A model generated the notes under the pieces. The model saw nothing but the letters and a program-made list of their open reading frames with translations, ran no database searches and was not told the DNA's origin. The position numbers were made by a program, and so were the translations under genes. Positions 42,251 to 52,536 of a stretch of 64,000 nucleotides of DNA are shown piece after piece (positions within the stretch are counted from its first letter, which is position 1; each line of letters starts with the position of its first letter). Origin of the DNA: Ovis canadensis. Taxonomy: Eukaryota; Chordata; Mammalia; Artiodactyla; Bovidae. The stretch covers positions 129,677,384 through 129,741,383 of the forward strand of contig NC_091250.1 in NCBI RefSeq assembly GCF_042477335.2. Reading direction: 5' to 3'.

Positions 42251-42590
42251 TCTTTTGAGAGTGGCATTGTCCACACAGCACAGCCCCTGAGCTCCATCCA
42301 GGCTGAGTCCAGGATTCATTCCTTTTGGTCTCCTGCTGTCTCTGTTCCTGCCTCAGGAAGAGGCCTTGACCCCTTTCCTCTCCCCCAGGTTCCAGGCTCC
42401 ATGCAAGCTGGATGCTCTGCTCCAGGCAGCAGGACCCTGAGCTCCCAGGGACCCTTGGGCAGTGATTCCCCTCGACCTGTCTCCACATTCCACAGCCAGC
42501 ATAGACTCCATTAGGTGAGGACCCAGAGTTGACCCCCACGGACCCCCACGTTTCTGATGGGGAGCAGAAGCACAGAGACGATGTCGTTTT
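42251..42590. other. No gene seen
   Basis: The left edge is probably L1; the rest is GC-rich and unassigned. Contains a short direct repeat GACCCCCACG GACCCCCACG at about 42531-42550. Confidence 0.4.
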
Positions 42591-42990
42591 TTAATAATCT
42601 ATTTTGTGTATTTGTGGTTATGTTGAGCCTTCGCTGCTGCTGGCGGGCCTGCTCTAGTTGCGGCCAGCACGGCCACTCTTCATCGGGGCGCGGCGGCTTC
42701 TCTCTGCGGCGGCTTCTCTCTGCGGCGGCTTCTCTCTGCGGCGGCTTCTCTCTGCGGCGGCTTCTCTCTGCGGCGGCTTCTCTCTGCGGCGGCTTCTCTC
42801 GCTGCGGCTTCTCTGCAGCGGCTTCTCTTGCTGGGGAGGGCAGGCTCTAGGCGCTCTGGCTTCAGTCGTTGTGGTGCGCGGGCTCAGCTGCTCTGTAGCA
42901 TGTGGTATCTTCCCAGACCAGGGATCGAACCCGTGTCCCCCTGCATTGGCAGGCAGACCCTTATCCACTGTGCCACCAGGGAAGTCCCCG
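42591..42990 (-). mobile_element. CHR-type SINE carrying a 16-bp tandem array
   Basis: Reverse SINE: body complement GAGCCTTCGCTGCTGCTGG and GGGCTCAGCTGCTCTGTAGC, then AGACCAGGGATCGAACCC and GCCACCAGGGAAGTCCCC. Its GGCTTCTCT segment has expanded (see 42695-42806). Confidence 0.9.
42695..42806 (-). repeat. 7 x 16-bp perfect tandem array
   Basis: GGCTTCTCTCTGCGGC repeats with starts at 42695, 42711, 42727, 42743, 42759, 42775 and 42791, with no mismatch in the first six units and a small change at the end of the seventh. Because 16 is not a multiple of three, all frames stay open and give a false 16-residue protein repeat. Confidence 0.95.
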
Positions 42991-43549
42991 TCATTTGCCT
43001 TGAACCTGGCTGTGAGCAGAGGCACCCTGCACGCTGGACACCCAGCCCCACCACGCCCACAGACCACCACGCCAGCCCACTCCCCATGCAGGATGCTCTG
43101 TTTCCATCCCCAGGATAGTCCAGGATGAAAGACCTCTGGCCAGAGGAGGCATCCACACTGAGACTTGAGCCAGGAGAGGGAGACAGTCCAACCTGATCAG
43201 GAGCAGAGCAGCTGCGGCACCCAGTGCCTCGGTGAGTTGGGGATTCCACTTCCTGGCCATTCATCCCAACTCTGGCTGGGTAAACCTGAGCCGGTCACAG
43301 TGGAGCTCACCCAGGACCATTGCACAGAGAGGACAGGAAGCCACGTTCTTACAAGCAGAGATGCTTGCGCAGCTTGCACACGTGTGCATGGACTTGCATG
43401 TATGTTGAGACACAGTCCACTGCTTACCAATGTAGAGAGGAGTGTGGGGGCTTCCGGAGACCTCAGCCATGGAGGGTGAGAGGCTGAATCTCCGGAAGAC
43501 AGGGAACGGCAAACAAAGGGTGGTCGTGAAGAGGCTGAGTGACCGGTTC
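42991..43549. other. Unique sequence, no exon recognised
   Basis: Non-repetitive DNA with short open frames on both strands. No family match known to me. Confidence 0.5.
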
Positions 43550-43558
43550 AAGGGCCAG

Positions 43559-43837
43559 ACTTGTTCAGTTGCTAAATCGTGTCCGACTCTTTGCGACCCA
43601 ATAGACTGCAGCACACCAGGGTTCCCTGTCCTGCACTATCTCCCGAAGTTTGCTCAAATTCATGTCCATCAGTGATGCTATCTAACCGACTCATTCTCTG
43701 CCACCCTCTTCTCCTTTTGCCTTCATTCCTTCCTGGCAGCAGGGTCTTTTCCAGTGAGTCGGAAGGATTCACTGGAAGGACTGATGCTGAAGTTCTAATA
43801 CTTTGGCCACCTGATGGGAAGAGCTGGCTCATTGGAA
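43559..43837 (-). mobile_element. BovB with 5' inversion and target duplication
   Basis: The main part 43559-about 43762 is reverse BovB 3' end; 43763-43837 is forward and is the piece that should lie just upstream in BovB (GGACTGATGCTGAAG, CTTTGGCCACCTGATG). AAGGGCCAG at 43550-43558 and 43838-43846 is a perfect 9-bp duplication around the whole. Confidence 0.92.
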
Positions 43838-43846
43838 AAGGGCCAG

Positions 43847-43965
43847 GATGTGTGAGTTCAAATCCCAGCTCCACCACTTTGCAGCTGCCTTACCATGGGA
43901 AACAGTTTCCCCATCAATAGAACGTCTATGATCATACTCACAAAGGACCACGTGAGGATTCAGTG
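43847..43965 (+). mobile_element. MIR
   Basis: GAGTTCAAATCCCAGCTCC, CAGTTTCCCCATCAATAGAAC and GTGAGGATTCAGTGAGATAAT. The BovB at 43559 inserted at its left edge. Confidence 0.78.
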
Positions 43966-44128
43966 AGATAATTTAATTTCAGAAAGGCAGGATCCACATG
44001 TCCCGGAAGGGAACAGGGCATGGACCTGGCCTCAGTCACACCCAACTTTGTCGGGCTCCATTGCCAGTGCTCTTTCTTTCTCTATCTCGGTGTTCCCATC
44101 GTACTTTATACATTTTCATGTTTCCTCC
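43966..44128. other. No gene seen
   Basis: Short unassigned stretch. Confidence 0.4.
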
Positions 44129-44143
44129 CAGTCTTAGAAGCAG

Positions 44144-46223
44144 TTCAGTTCAGTCGCTCAGTCGTGTCCGACTATTTGTGACCCCATGAACCACAGCATG
44201 CCAGGCCTCCCTCTCCATCACCAACTCCCACAGTCCACCCAAACCCATGTCCATTGAGTCAGTGGTGCCATCCAACAATCTCATCCTCTGTCGTCCCCTT
44301 CTCCTCCTGCCTTCAATCTTGCCCAGCATCAGGGTCTTTTCAAATGAGTCAGCTCTTCACATCAGGTGGCCAAAGAATTGGAGTTTCAGCTTCAACATCA
44401 GTCCCTCCAATGAACACCCAGGACTGATCTCCTTAGGATGGACTGGTTGGATCTCCTTGCAATCCAAGGGACTCTCAAGAGTCTTCTCCAACACCACAGT
44501 TCAAAAGCATCAATTCTTCGGCGCTCAGCTTTCTTTATGGATGGAGAGTCCAACTCTCCATCCATACATGACCACTGGAAAAACCATAGCCTTGACTAGA
44601 CGGACCTTTGTTGGCAAAGTAATGTCTCTGATTTTGAATATGCCATCTAGGTTGGTTATAACTTTCCTTCTAAGGAGAAAGTGTCTTTTAATTGCATGGC
44701 TGCAATCACCATCTGCAGTGGTTTTGGAGCCCAGAAAAATATAGTCAGCCACTGTTTCCACCGTTTCCCCATCTATTTGCCATGAAGTGATGGGACCAGA
44801 TGCCATGATCTTCATTTTCTGAATGTTGAGCTATGAGCCAACTTTTTCACTCTCCTCTTTCACCTTCATCAAGAGGCTCTTTAGTTCTTCTTCACTTTCT
44901 GCCATAAGGGTGGTGTCATCTGCATATCTGAGGTTATTGATATTTCTCCCAGCAATCTTGATTCCAGCTTGTGCTTCTTCCAGCCCAGCGTTTCTCATGA
45001 TGTAGCTTGTATATAAGTTAAATAAGCAGGGTGACAATATACAGCCTTGACGTACACCTTTTCCTATTTGGAACCAGTCTGTTGTTCCATGTCCAGTTCT
45101 AACTGTTGCTTCCTGACCTGCATACAGGTTTCTCAAGAGGCAGGTCAGGTAGTGTGGTATTCCCATCTCTTTCAGAATTTTCCACAGTTGATTGTGATCC
45201 ACACAGTCAAAGGCTTTGGCATAGTCAATAAAGCAGAAATAAATGTTTTTCTGGAACTCTCTTGCTTTTTCCATGATCCAGCGGATGTTGGCAATTTGAT
45301 CTCTGCCTGTTCTAAAACCAGCTTAAACATCTGGAAGTTCACGGTTCACATATTGCTGAAGCCTGGCTTGGAGAATTTGGGGCATTACTTTACTAGCATG
45401 TGAGATGAGTGCAATTGTGTGGTAGTTTGAGCATTCTTTGGCATTGCCTTTCTTTGGGATTGGAATGAAAACTGACCTTTTCCAGTCCTGTGGCCACTGC
45501 TGAGTTTTCCAAATTAGCTGGCATATTGAGTGCAGCACTTTCATAGCATCATCTGTCAGGATTTGAAATAGCTCAACTGGAATTCCATCACCTCCACTAG
45601 CTTTGTTCGTAGTGATGCTTTCTAAGGCCCACTTGACTTCACATTCCAAGATGTCTGGCTCTAGGTGAGCAATCACACCATCGTGATTATCTGTGTCATG
45701 AAGATCTTTTTTGTATAGTTCTGTGTATCCTTGCCACCTCTTCTTAATATCTTCTGCTTCTGTTAGGCCCTACCATTTCTGTCCTTTATTGAGCCTATCT
45801 TTGCCTGAAATGGTCCCTTGGTATCTCTAATTATCTTGAATAGATCTGAAGTTGAACAGTTCTATGAAGACCTACAAGACCTTCTAGAACTAACACCCAA
45901 AAAAGATGTCCTTTTCATTATAGGGGACCGGAATGCAAAAGTAGGAAGTCAAGAGTAACAGGTAAATTTGGCCTTGGAGTACAGAATGAAGCAGGGCAAA
46001 AGCTAATAGAGCTCTGCCAAGAGAACGCACTGGTCATAGCAAACACCCTCTTCCAACAACACAGGAGAAGCCTCTACACATGGACATCAGCAGATGGTCA
46101 ACACCCATATCATCAGACTGATTACATTCTTTGCAGCGAAAGATGGAGAAGCTCTATACAGTCAGCAAAAACAAGACCAGGAGCTGACTGTGGTTCAGAT
46201 CATGAACTCCTTATTGCCAAATT
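44144..46223 (-). mobile_element. 2.1-kb BovB with 5' inversion and 15-bp target duplication
   Basis: Reverse BovB from the 3' tail (44144) through post-RT and RT to about 45840; then the strand switches and 45842-46223 is forward endonuclease sequence (GAAGTTGAACAGTTCTATGAAG to GAACTCCTTATTGCC). Compared with the long copy, about 0.4 kb of linker is missing at the junction. CAGTCTTAGAAGCAG (44129-44143) and CAGTCTTAGAATCAG (46224-46238) flank the whole, so it is one insertion. Confidence 0.95.
44831..45274 (-). pseudogene. BovB ORF2 remnant, RT core
   Basis: 147 codons with DYAKAFDCVDH, VRQGCILSPCL and YADDTTLM inside the inverted BovB. A further remnant with NKASGGDGIP is at 45323-45676. 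Frame breaks separate them. Confidence 0.85.
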
Positions 46224-46312
46224 CAGTCTTAGAATCAGCTGGGATTTAAAAAAAATACTCACTGTTTGATGAAAATGCCTGTATAGAACCTGGCCAACTC
46301 CTTTCCGACTCT

Positions 46313-46445
46313 CCAGCCTTTGAGATGACTGAGACCCAGAGAAGCCAAGGAAACTGCCTAAAGCCACACAGCCTGTAAGTGGTGGAAAACGGAAGTTGGA
46401 CCCAGGCAGGCTGGCTCCAGCATCTGAGCCCTTGGCCACACCCCT
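46313..46445 (+). mobile_element. MIR
   Basis: AAGCCACACAGCCTGTAAGTGG, GGACCCAGGCAGGCTGGCTCC and TGAGCCCTTGGCCACACC follow MIR order. Confidence 0.8.
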
Positions 46446-47127
46446 GGATGGCCTCATTTATACATGAAATTCTTGATTCATTCACCCAACACTGTTTTGA
46501 GTTCATAATAACATGTTGGGTACCGGTCTGGGCATGGAGGATACAAAGGTGAATAAGACCTAGTCTCTGACCTCAAGGTACAGCAAGGGGCAGAGACTGC
46601 TAAAGAGTCATCTAGTGGTCACGAGAAAAAACCTTGACCTTCTGCATGAGGTCCGGGATTGAAGTGGGCAGTCAGGGATGACTCCCTGGAGGAGGTGTGA
46701 CTGAGCTGAACCTTGCAGATGAGTTGAAGTTTGCCCGAGAGAGATCTGAGGGAAGGGCACTCCTGGCAGAAGGAACAGCATGTGCAAACACACAGATGGA
46801 GAACATGAAATAAAGTGGGGTCATCACTGCGCAATTAACTTACGGAAAATTCAGCTTGGCAAACAACTTTTACATTTTTTTTAAAAGAGAAAAAATTGGC
46901 TAAGCGCGCGATGGGAGCAAGGAACCCACAGCTGGGCTGTTGGTCTAACTCCCACAGGCATGCAGAGCTTGGGCCTCTGCTGACGGTGGACTTAATTGGT
47001 GGGAACCTCTGAGGGCTGACAGTTTGAGTCTGTGGTGGGGGGTGGGGCAGGGACTGGGTGAGGCCTCCCAAGACATTTCAAAGACTGTAGCCTTTACTCT
47101 GGGGACCATGGGAGTCATTGATGGTTT
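46446..47127. other. No gene seen
   Basis: Part (46495-46590, GGGCATGGAGGATACAAAGG) looks like an old mammalian-wide repeat. The rest is unassigned. Confidence 0.45.
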
Positions 47128-47340
47128 CTCTCTGATGGCTCAGATGGTAAAGAATCTGCCTGCAATGCAGGAGACCTGGGTTCTGTCCGTGGGTCAGGAA
47201 GATCTCCTGGAGAAGGAAATGGCAACCCACTCCTGTATTCTTGCCTGGGAAATCCCACGGATGGAGGAGCCTGGCGGATTACAGTCCATGAAGTTGCAAA
47301 GAGTGGGACGTGACTGAGCGACTAACACTTTCACTTTCAC
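47128..47340 (+). mobile_element. Bov-tA SINE
   Basis: GGTTTCTCTCTGATGGCTCAG head to GTGACTGAGCGACTAACAC. Confidence 0.93.
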
Positions 47341-47744
47341 CAGAGAAGTTGAGAGTGGACTTTAACTCTGTGGCCATTTGGCCAGCCACTCAGCAGGCAG
47401 CCGTTGCAGTCTGTACCATACTGTCCCCTAGTGGAGATCTCTAAGGGTGTCACTGGTGAGAGTTTGGGCCACTAGTTGGACCAAGCCTGATGACATAAAT
47501 GTGCGTTGACCCCACTCTGTGCAGAAGCAGCCAAGATTCAAGAGTCTTCCTACTTGTCCAGGAAGGGCAGGGCCAGCCCCCCGCCATCCACACAGGTTCT
47601 CAGGCCTCGGCTAAGGGACATGCCGCCGTCACTAGAGGGCGGAGTCCTGCCGCTGAACCGGCATCCTCAGAGCCGAGGGCCTTCAGCAGGTTCCCTGGGC
47701 AGCAGCTCCCTTTTCTGGAAGCTGCAGCGGAACTACCTGGGCTT
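47341..47744. other. Unique sequence with CTCF-like site
   Basis: No exon recognised. Contains the CTCF-like motif at 47629-47642. Confidence 0.45.
47629..47642 (+). promoter_or_regulatory. CTCF-like motif (weaker)
   Basis: TCACTAGAGGGCGG agrees with the CTCF core CCACTAGGGGGCGC except at three positions. It points the same way as the stronger site at 37017. Confidence 0.4.
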
Positions 47745-47960
47745 GTCCTTCAGTCACTCAGTCCTGTCCGACTCTTTGCGACCCCATGGACTGCAGCACG
47801 CCAGCCTTCCCTGTCCTCACTGTCTCCGGGAGTTTATTCAAACTCATGTCCATTGAGTTGGTGATCCCATCCACCCATTTCATCCTCTGCCCTCCCCTTC
47901 TCCTCCTGTCCTCAATCCTTCCCAGCATCAGGGTCTTTCCCAGTATGTGGGCTCAACAGA
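47745..47960 (-). mobile_element. BovB 3' end fragment
   Basis: TTCAGTCACTCAGTCCTGTCC, GGAGTTTATTCAAACTCATG and CCCAGCATCAGGGTCTTTCC. Confidence 0.92.
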
Positions 47961-48843
47961 GTAACAGAAACATCTAGAGAACCTGCTGGGGGGCCCTGTG
48001 TCTTCCTAAACAGCTACACAGCTACCTCCCTACACAGCTCCCACCAAGCGGTGGGGAACCCCCCCTCCTCTAGGAGCACCCCTCCACCTGCCTCCATCTT
48101 TGGGGTGCTCACTCTGGGGGAAGCTGGCCCCCCTGCTGGCCCACACCGAAGGCCTGCTTGGACAGAAATGGAGCCCCCACTAGACAGCCGGCACCGACCT
48201 CTCGACCTGATCAAACTTTCAGGGGACTCCGGCTCTGGCTGAAGCCCCCAAAGAGCTCAGACTCCCAGCTCATGAAATTTGTGAGCTCAAGACATGGCTG
48301 TAACTTGCCGGAGTAATGGCCACCCCGCCCCGACCCTTGAGAGGGCAGCAGCCCAGGGGTGGTCACTCATCTCCACGGTGACCAGAGCTGGGCAGGGCAA
48401 GTGCACGGCCAGGAGCTGGGGTGGAGCCTGCAGGAGCCTTGGAGGAGGGAGAGGCCCTGCCCTGCCAGGAGGGCCCTCAGGGGGAGGATGCCGGCAGAGC
48501 ATCCCAGGAGCATGGGGGGTGGGGGGGGCGGGGGCGGGGCATGGGGAGCGCCTTGAATGCAAACGAGTCCAAAGTCAGGGGAGGCGGGAGGCAAGGGGAG
48601 TGAAAGGGCAGGCCCAGCAGCCTTGGAATCTGTCCTCAGACAGCTCTGAACCTGCACCAGGGGAAGGGCAGGTGGATTTGACTGAAAAACTCTCTGAGGA
48701 CGGGGGATGGAAGCGGTATGGTGGGAATGGGTGGTGGGGGGGGGGGGGTCAGAGGCCAATGTACCACGAGCAGGTCACATCCCCAAAATCACTGAATCCC
48801 TCTTCCCAAGCAGGTGGGCCTGCCTTAGGGTGGGAGGTTCCGC
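47961..48843. other. Unique GC-rich block
   Basis: Several overlapping open frames on both strands (for example 48294-49166 plus). Composition explains them; no known protein. G tracts near 48515-48540 and 48735-48748. Confidence 0.5.
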
Positions 48844-49010
48844 AGACCCCTCCCCTCCCTTCCCCCTCCTCCCTTCCCCCTCCTCCCTTCCCCCTCCTCC
48901 CTTCCCCCTCCTCCCTTCCCCCTCCTCCCTTCCCCCTCCTCCCCTCTCCCCCTCCTCTCCAATCCCCCTTCTCCTCTCCCCTTCCTCCCCTCCTCCCCTC
49001 TCTCTGGTGC
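48844..49010 (+). repeat. Polypyrimidine tandem tract
   Basis: Almost pure C/T for about 165 bases. The left part is a 15-bp repeat close to CCTCCCTTCCCCCTC, the right part less regular. Such tracts can form triplex (H-DNA). Confidence 0.92.
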
Positions 49011-49484
49011 TGTTTCCCTTTCCTGCCCACCAGGCTTCCGGGGGCCGACCCAGCTCCCCAGAACTCTGACCCCATGAAGGAAATGCCCCAGCCTGAAGTG
49101 GACTCTGTTCTGGTCACCGGCGGAGGGCATTTCGAGGTACTTTTCCCTGACAGTTGCGGTGGCTAAGCCCACGCTGCACGTCCTGACCAGGCCAGATTTC
49201 TGAAGGAACACCCGGACCTCACACACACACACACACACCCCCCACCAGGGCAGTGAGATTACACGGGTGCTGGGCTCAGACAGGCCTTGGCTCCATCCAT
49301 GTCCATCTGTTTCCAGCCGTGAACCTGGCCGAGTCCCCGACACCCTCTGACCCTCTGCTTCCTCAGCAGCAGCGTGGGGATCACTAAGGCACCTGCTCCA
49401 CTGGACTGTTGAGGATCCCTGAACCCGGGGCACACAGGCCCTCAAGTGGCACCAGCCAGCCCCATCGTGTAAAGAAGTGAAGTC
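49011..49484. other. Unique sequence with (AC)n
   Basis: No exon recognised. (AC)n at about 49218-49238. Confidence 0.5.
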
Positions 49485-49672
49485 GCTCAGCCATTGCGAT
49501 CACATGGACTGTAGCCTACCAGGCTCCTCTGTCCATGGAATTCTCCAGGCAAGAATACTGGAGTGGGTTGCCATTTCCTTCTCCAGGGGATCTTCCCGAC
49601 CCAGGGACCAAACCCAGGTCTCCTGCACTGCAGGCAGACGCTTTACCATCTGATCTACCAGGGAAGCCCCAG
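49485..49672 (-). mobile_element. Bov-tA SINE
   Basis: GTCGCTCAGCCATTGCGATC to ATCTACCAGGGAAGCCCC. A small deletion near 49495 removes part of the BovB-like tail. Confidence 0.93.
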
Positions 49673-49756
49673 AGTGTAAGAATTGTTTAAAATGTCTCTG
49701 TGCTAGGGGAGAGGGGAGAAGGAAAGGGGGCCGGGCACCCATGAGAAAGAGAGACT

Positions 49757-49804
49757 CTGTGTGTATGTGAGTGCGTGTGTGTGTGTTTGTGTGTGTGTGT
49801 GTGA
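49757..49804 (+). repeat. (GT)n microsatellite
   Basis: Interrupted TG repeat of about 48 bases, a possible length polymorphism. Confidence 0.9.
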
Positions 49805-50641
49805 GCCCCCCATGGACCACAGATTAGACTTGCTTTGTCTGCACACGCCCATGACTCTGTGTCCAGTCCCCAGTCCCTGGAAGCCTCTGGAAGCCTGCAG
49901 ATGGATGGCCCAGAGTGTGCTCTGGTTCAGGCTGTGCCGGGCCTCCCGTAATAAAGACCTGTTTCTTCCTGGCCGCACGCTTGGCCTGGAGACTGAGGGC
50001 TCAGTGGGCAATTCTGAGCTCCTGCCTGCCCACCCTGGACACACTCGGGCCTTCTGTTCGCCCCACGCCCTCCTGTGGGATGCTCACAATGCGGCCCTGT
50101 TCTCCCCTCTGCCAGCCGCCCCGGGAGGAGTCCGTGCCAGCTGCGGAGAGGCTGCCTTCGGTGGTTTCCAGGAAGACATGTGCGCTGTGTGTGGCCGGGG
50201 ACGGGGGCACCTCCTCGCTGGCGGCCCTTAGAATTAGGGGTGATTTGTTAGGAGCAAAACCCGTGTTCATCAGGCAGGGCTGCTGTTCACTCGCTTGAGA
50301 GCGGGCTTCCCCTCTGAGCCTGCAGAGCGCTGAGTCCCCTCCGGCGCTGGGCCCTTGTGTGGGCTGCTTCTCTCTGGTCTTCCTGGGGCTCCTCCTCCTC
50401 GCCTGGAAGCCCGAGCTTAAGTGATTCCTCCTTGAGCTGGGATCTGCCATCACTGACCACTATCTTTCAGCCCTGTTTGATTTTCCACGTGTATTTAGCA
50501 TCTATCTTGTCCCTTGAGAGGGTAAGCTTCATGGATCAAAGTGCTGTCTTTTTCATGCCTAGTCCCCAAAGCCCAGCACAGTGCCTGGAAGGCCACAGCT
50601 GAACCTAAAATATGACACGAAGAACTTATCTACAAAACAGA
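49805..50641. other. Unique GC-rich block, no exon recognised
   Basis: Non-repetitive, moderately CpG-containing around 50060-50240. Open frames on both strands show no family I know. Confidence 0.5.
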
Positions 50642-50870
50642 GGGCTTCCCTGGTGGCTCAGACAGTAAAGAATCTGCCTGCGATGCAGGAGACCTGGGTT
50701 CAGTCCCTGGGTCAGGAAGATCCCCTGGAGAAGGGAATGGCAACCCACTCCAGTATTCTTGCCTGGAGGATTCTATGGACAGAGGAGCCTGGCGGGCTAC
50801 AGTCCATGGGGTCCAAAGAGTCAGACACGACTCAGTGACTAACGCTTTCACTTTTCATGAAACAGACACA
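50642..50870 (+). mobile_element. Bov-tA SINE, near consensus
   Basis: GGGCTTCCCTGGTGGCTCAG to CACGACTCAGTGACTAACGC. Few changes relative to the other copies. Confidence 0.95.
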
Positions 50871-51135
50871 CACTCACAGACGTAGAGAGCAGACGTGTGG
50901 CCACCAAGAGGGAGGGGGATTGGGGAGGAACGGAGTGGGAGCTGGGGTTAGCAGGTGCAAACTGGTGCGTATAGAATGGATAAGCAAGAGGTCCTACTGT
51001 GGAGTACAGGCAACTTGATTCACTATCCTGTAGTAAACCATAATGGAAAAGAATATGAAAAAGAATACATATATATATTTGTATAACTGAATCACTCTGC
51101 AGTACAGCAGGAATTAACGCACATTGAATCAACTA
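50871..51135 (+). mobile_element. L1 3' end
   Basis: CACTCACAGACGTAGAGAGC, GGAGTACAGGCAACTTGATTC, TTGTATAACTGAATCACTC and ATTGAATCAACTATTG are typical ruminant L1 3' UTR. Confidence 0.85.
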
Positions 51136-51412
51136 TTGTTGTTGTTCCAGTAAGTCATGTTCGACTCTTTGCCGCCCCACGGACTGCAGGATGCCAGACT
51201 TCCCTGTTGTTCACTGTCTCCTGGAGTTTGCTGAAATTCATGTCCATTGAGTCAGTAATACCATCCAACCATCTCATCCTCTGTCGCCCCTCTTCTCCTC
51301 CTGCCCACAGTCTTTCCCAGCATCAGAGTCTTTTCCAGTAAGTCAGCTTTTTGCATCAGGCGGCCAAAGTATTGAAGATTCAGCTTCACCAGTCTTTCCA
51401 AACTATCCTTCA
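51136..51412 (-). mobile_element. BovB 3' end fragment
   Basis: GTAAGTCATGTTCGACTC, TGTCTCCTGGAGTTTGCTG and GCGGCCAAAGTATTGAAG. Confidence 0.9.
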
Positions 51413-52171
51413 ATAAAATTTTTAAAAAGAAGGCCGCAATCAAGATTTGCTAGGTAAACCAATGAATAAACCAACTGCCCTATTGAGAAATCAACCTGTG
51501 AGTCAGGGAGTCCATGAGTCAATGGATCAATTACTTGGTTCACGAGATAAGGGCGGGTGCACAGGCAGAAATCCTTACCTAATATGTCTATCTTAAATCA
51601 TCTAATCCTTACCTAATATGTCTATCTTAAATCATCTGATCTTCCCCCACTAGCTTCTAAGCCCTTCCAGGGCAGTGGTGGGCCAAGGGGATGCAGAGAT
51701 GGAGCTAAAGCCCAGAGTGAAGGAGACAGGCAGGAAAGAGGCCAGTGCTCCCATGAAGAGGGACCTGGGACAGACTCTCTTGGGCAGAACTGGTCAGGGA
51801 AGGCTCCCTGTGGGTGGAGTCCCAAGAAAGCAACTGCCAGGCCACAGGGAGTGGAAGGCGCGTGAGCAGCCCTCTGAGGGGATGTGGGCCTAGCCTGGGG
51901 CTCTGAGGACTGCTGCAGGAATGGGATCTGGGTTTCCTCTGCACAGTCTCGAGAGCCAGGGTTGGGGTGCAAGCCCAGGAGGATCGATCATTTCAGTTCA
52001 GGGGAACATGTCCCAGGGCAGAGCCATGCAAAGATGGAATTGTTGCCAATATCATGGCTCACTGTGCACCAATGCCAAACAGAGATACAGAGACAGAGTC
52101 GTGGAGGAGAAGGAAGGAGAGGCTTTATTACTTTGCCATACAAAGGGGAAACACGAGGGCTAGCGCCTCAA
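51413..52171. other. Unique sequence with a 34-bp duplication
   Basis: Nothing coding recognised. Contains the direct duplication at 51571-51638. Confidence 0.45.
51571..51638 (+). repeat. 34-bp direct tandem duplication
   Basis: ATCCTTACCTAATATGTCTA and the following 14 bases occur twice at 34-bp spacing (51571 and 51605) with no more than one difference. Recent duplication or an assembly artefact. Confidence 0.9.
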
Positions 52172-52262
52172 GATGGCAATCCCCTCCAGTATCCCTGACC
52201 CACGGACAGAGGAGCCGGGTGGCGGCAAAAGGCCGCACACAACTGAAGCAACTTAGTGTGCA
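52172..52262 (+). mobile_element. Decayed Bov-A fragment
   Basis: GATGGCAATCCCCTCCAGTA to ACACAACTGAAGCAACTTAG, with several deletions. Confidence 0.7.
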
Positions 52263-52311
52263 GAGCCTCGGGCCTGTGCGCCCTTGCCTGGTGATTAGGG
52301 AGAAGTCAGGT

Positions 52312-52520
52312 GGGCTTCCCTGGTGGCTCAGATGGTAAAGACGCTGCCTGCAATACAGGAAACCCAGGTTCAATCCCTGAGTCAGGAAAATCCCCTGGAC
52401 GAGGGAATGGTAACCCACTCCAGTATTCTTGCCTGGAGAATCCCATGGACAGAGGAGCTTGGCGGGCTACAGTCCATGGGGTTGCAAAGAGTCAGACACC
52501 TGTGAGCGACTAAGCACACA
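52312..52520 (+). mobile_element. Bov-tA SINE
   Basis: GGGCTTCCCTGGTGGCTCAG to GTCAGACACCTGTGAGCGAC. Confidence 0.94.
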
Positions 52521-52536
52521 CATATAGTCAGGGAGG

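Noticed and set aside
42695-42806. CRISPR-like regular repeat
   Set aside because: Units abut without spacers and lie in a mammalian SINE.
42557-43128. Apparent CGGFSLRRLLSAAASL repeat protein
   Set aside because: It is the translation of the 16-bp tandem array in a SINE; every frame is open because 16 is not a multiple of three.
48294-49166. 290-codon plus-strand frame
   Set aside because: Half is the Pro/Ser-rich translation of the polypyrimidine tract and the rest has no recognisable domain.
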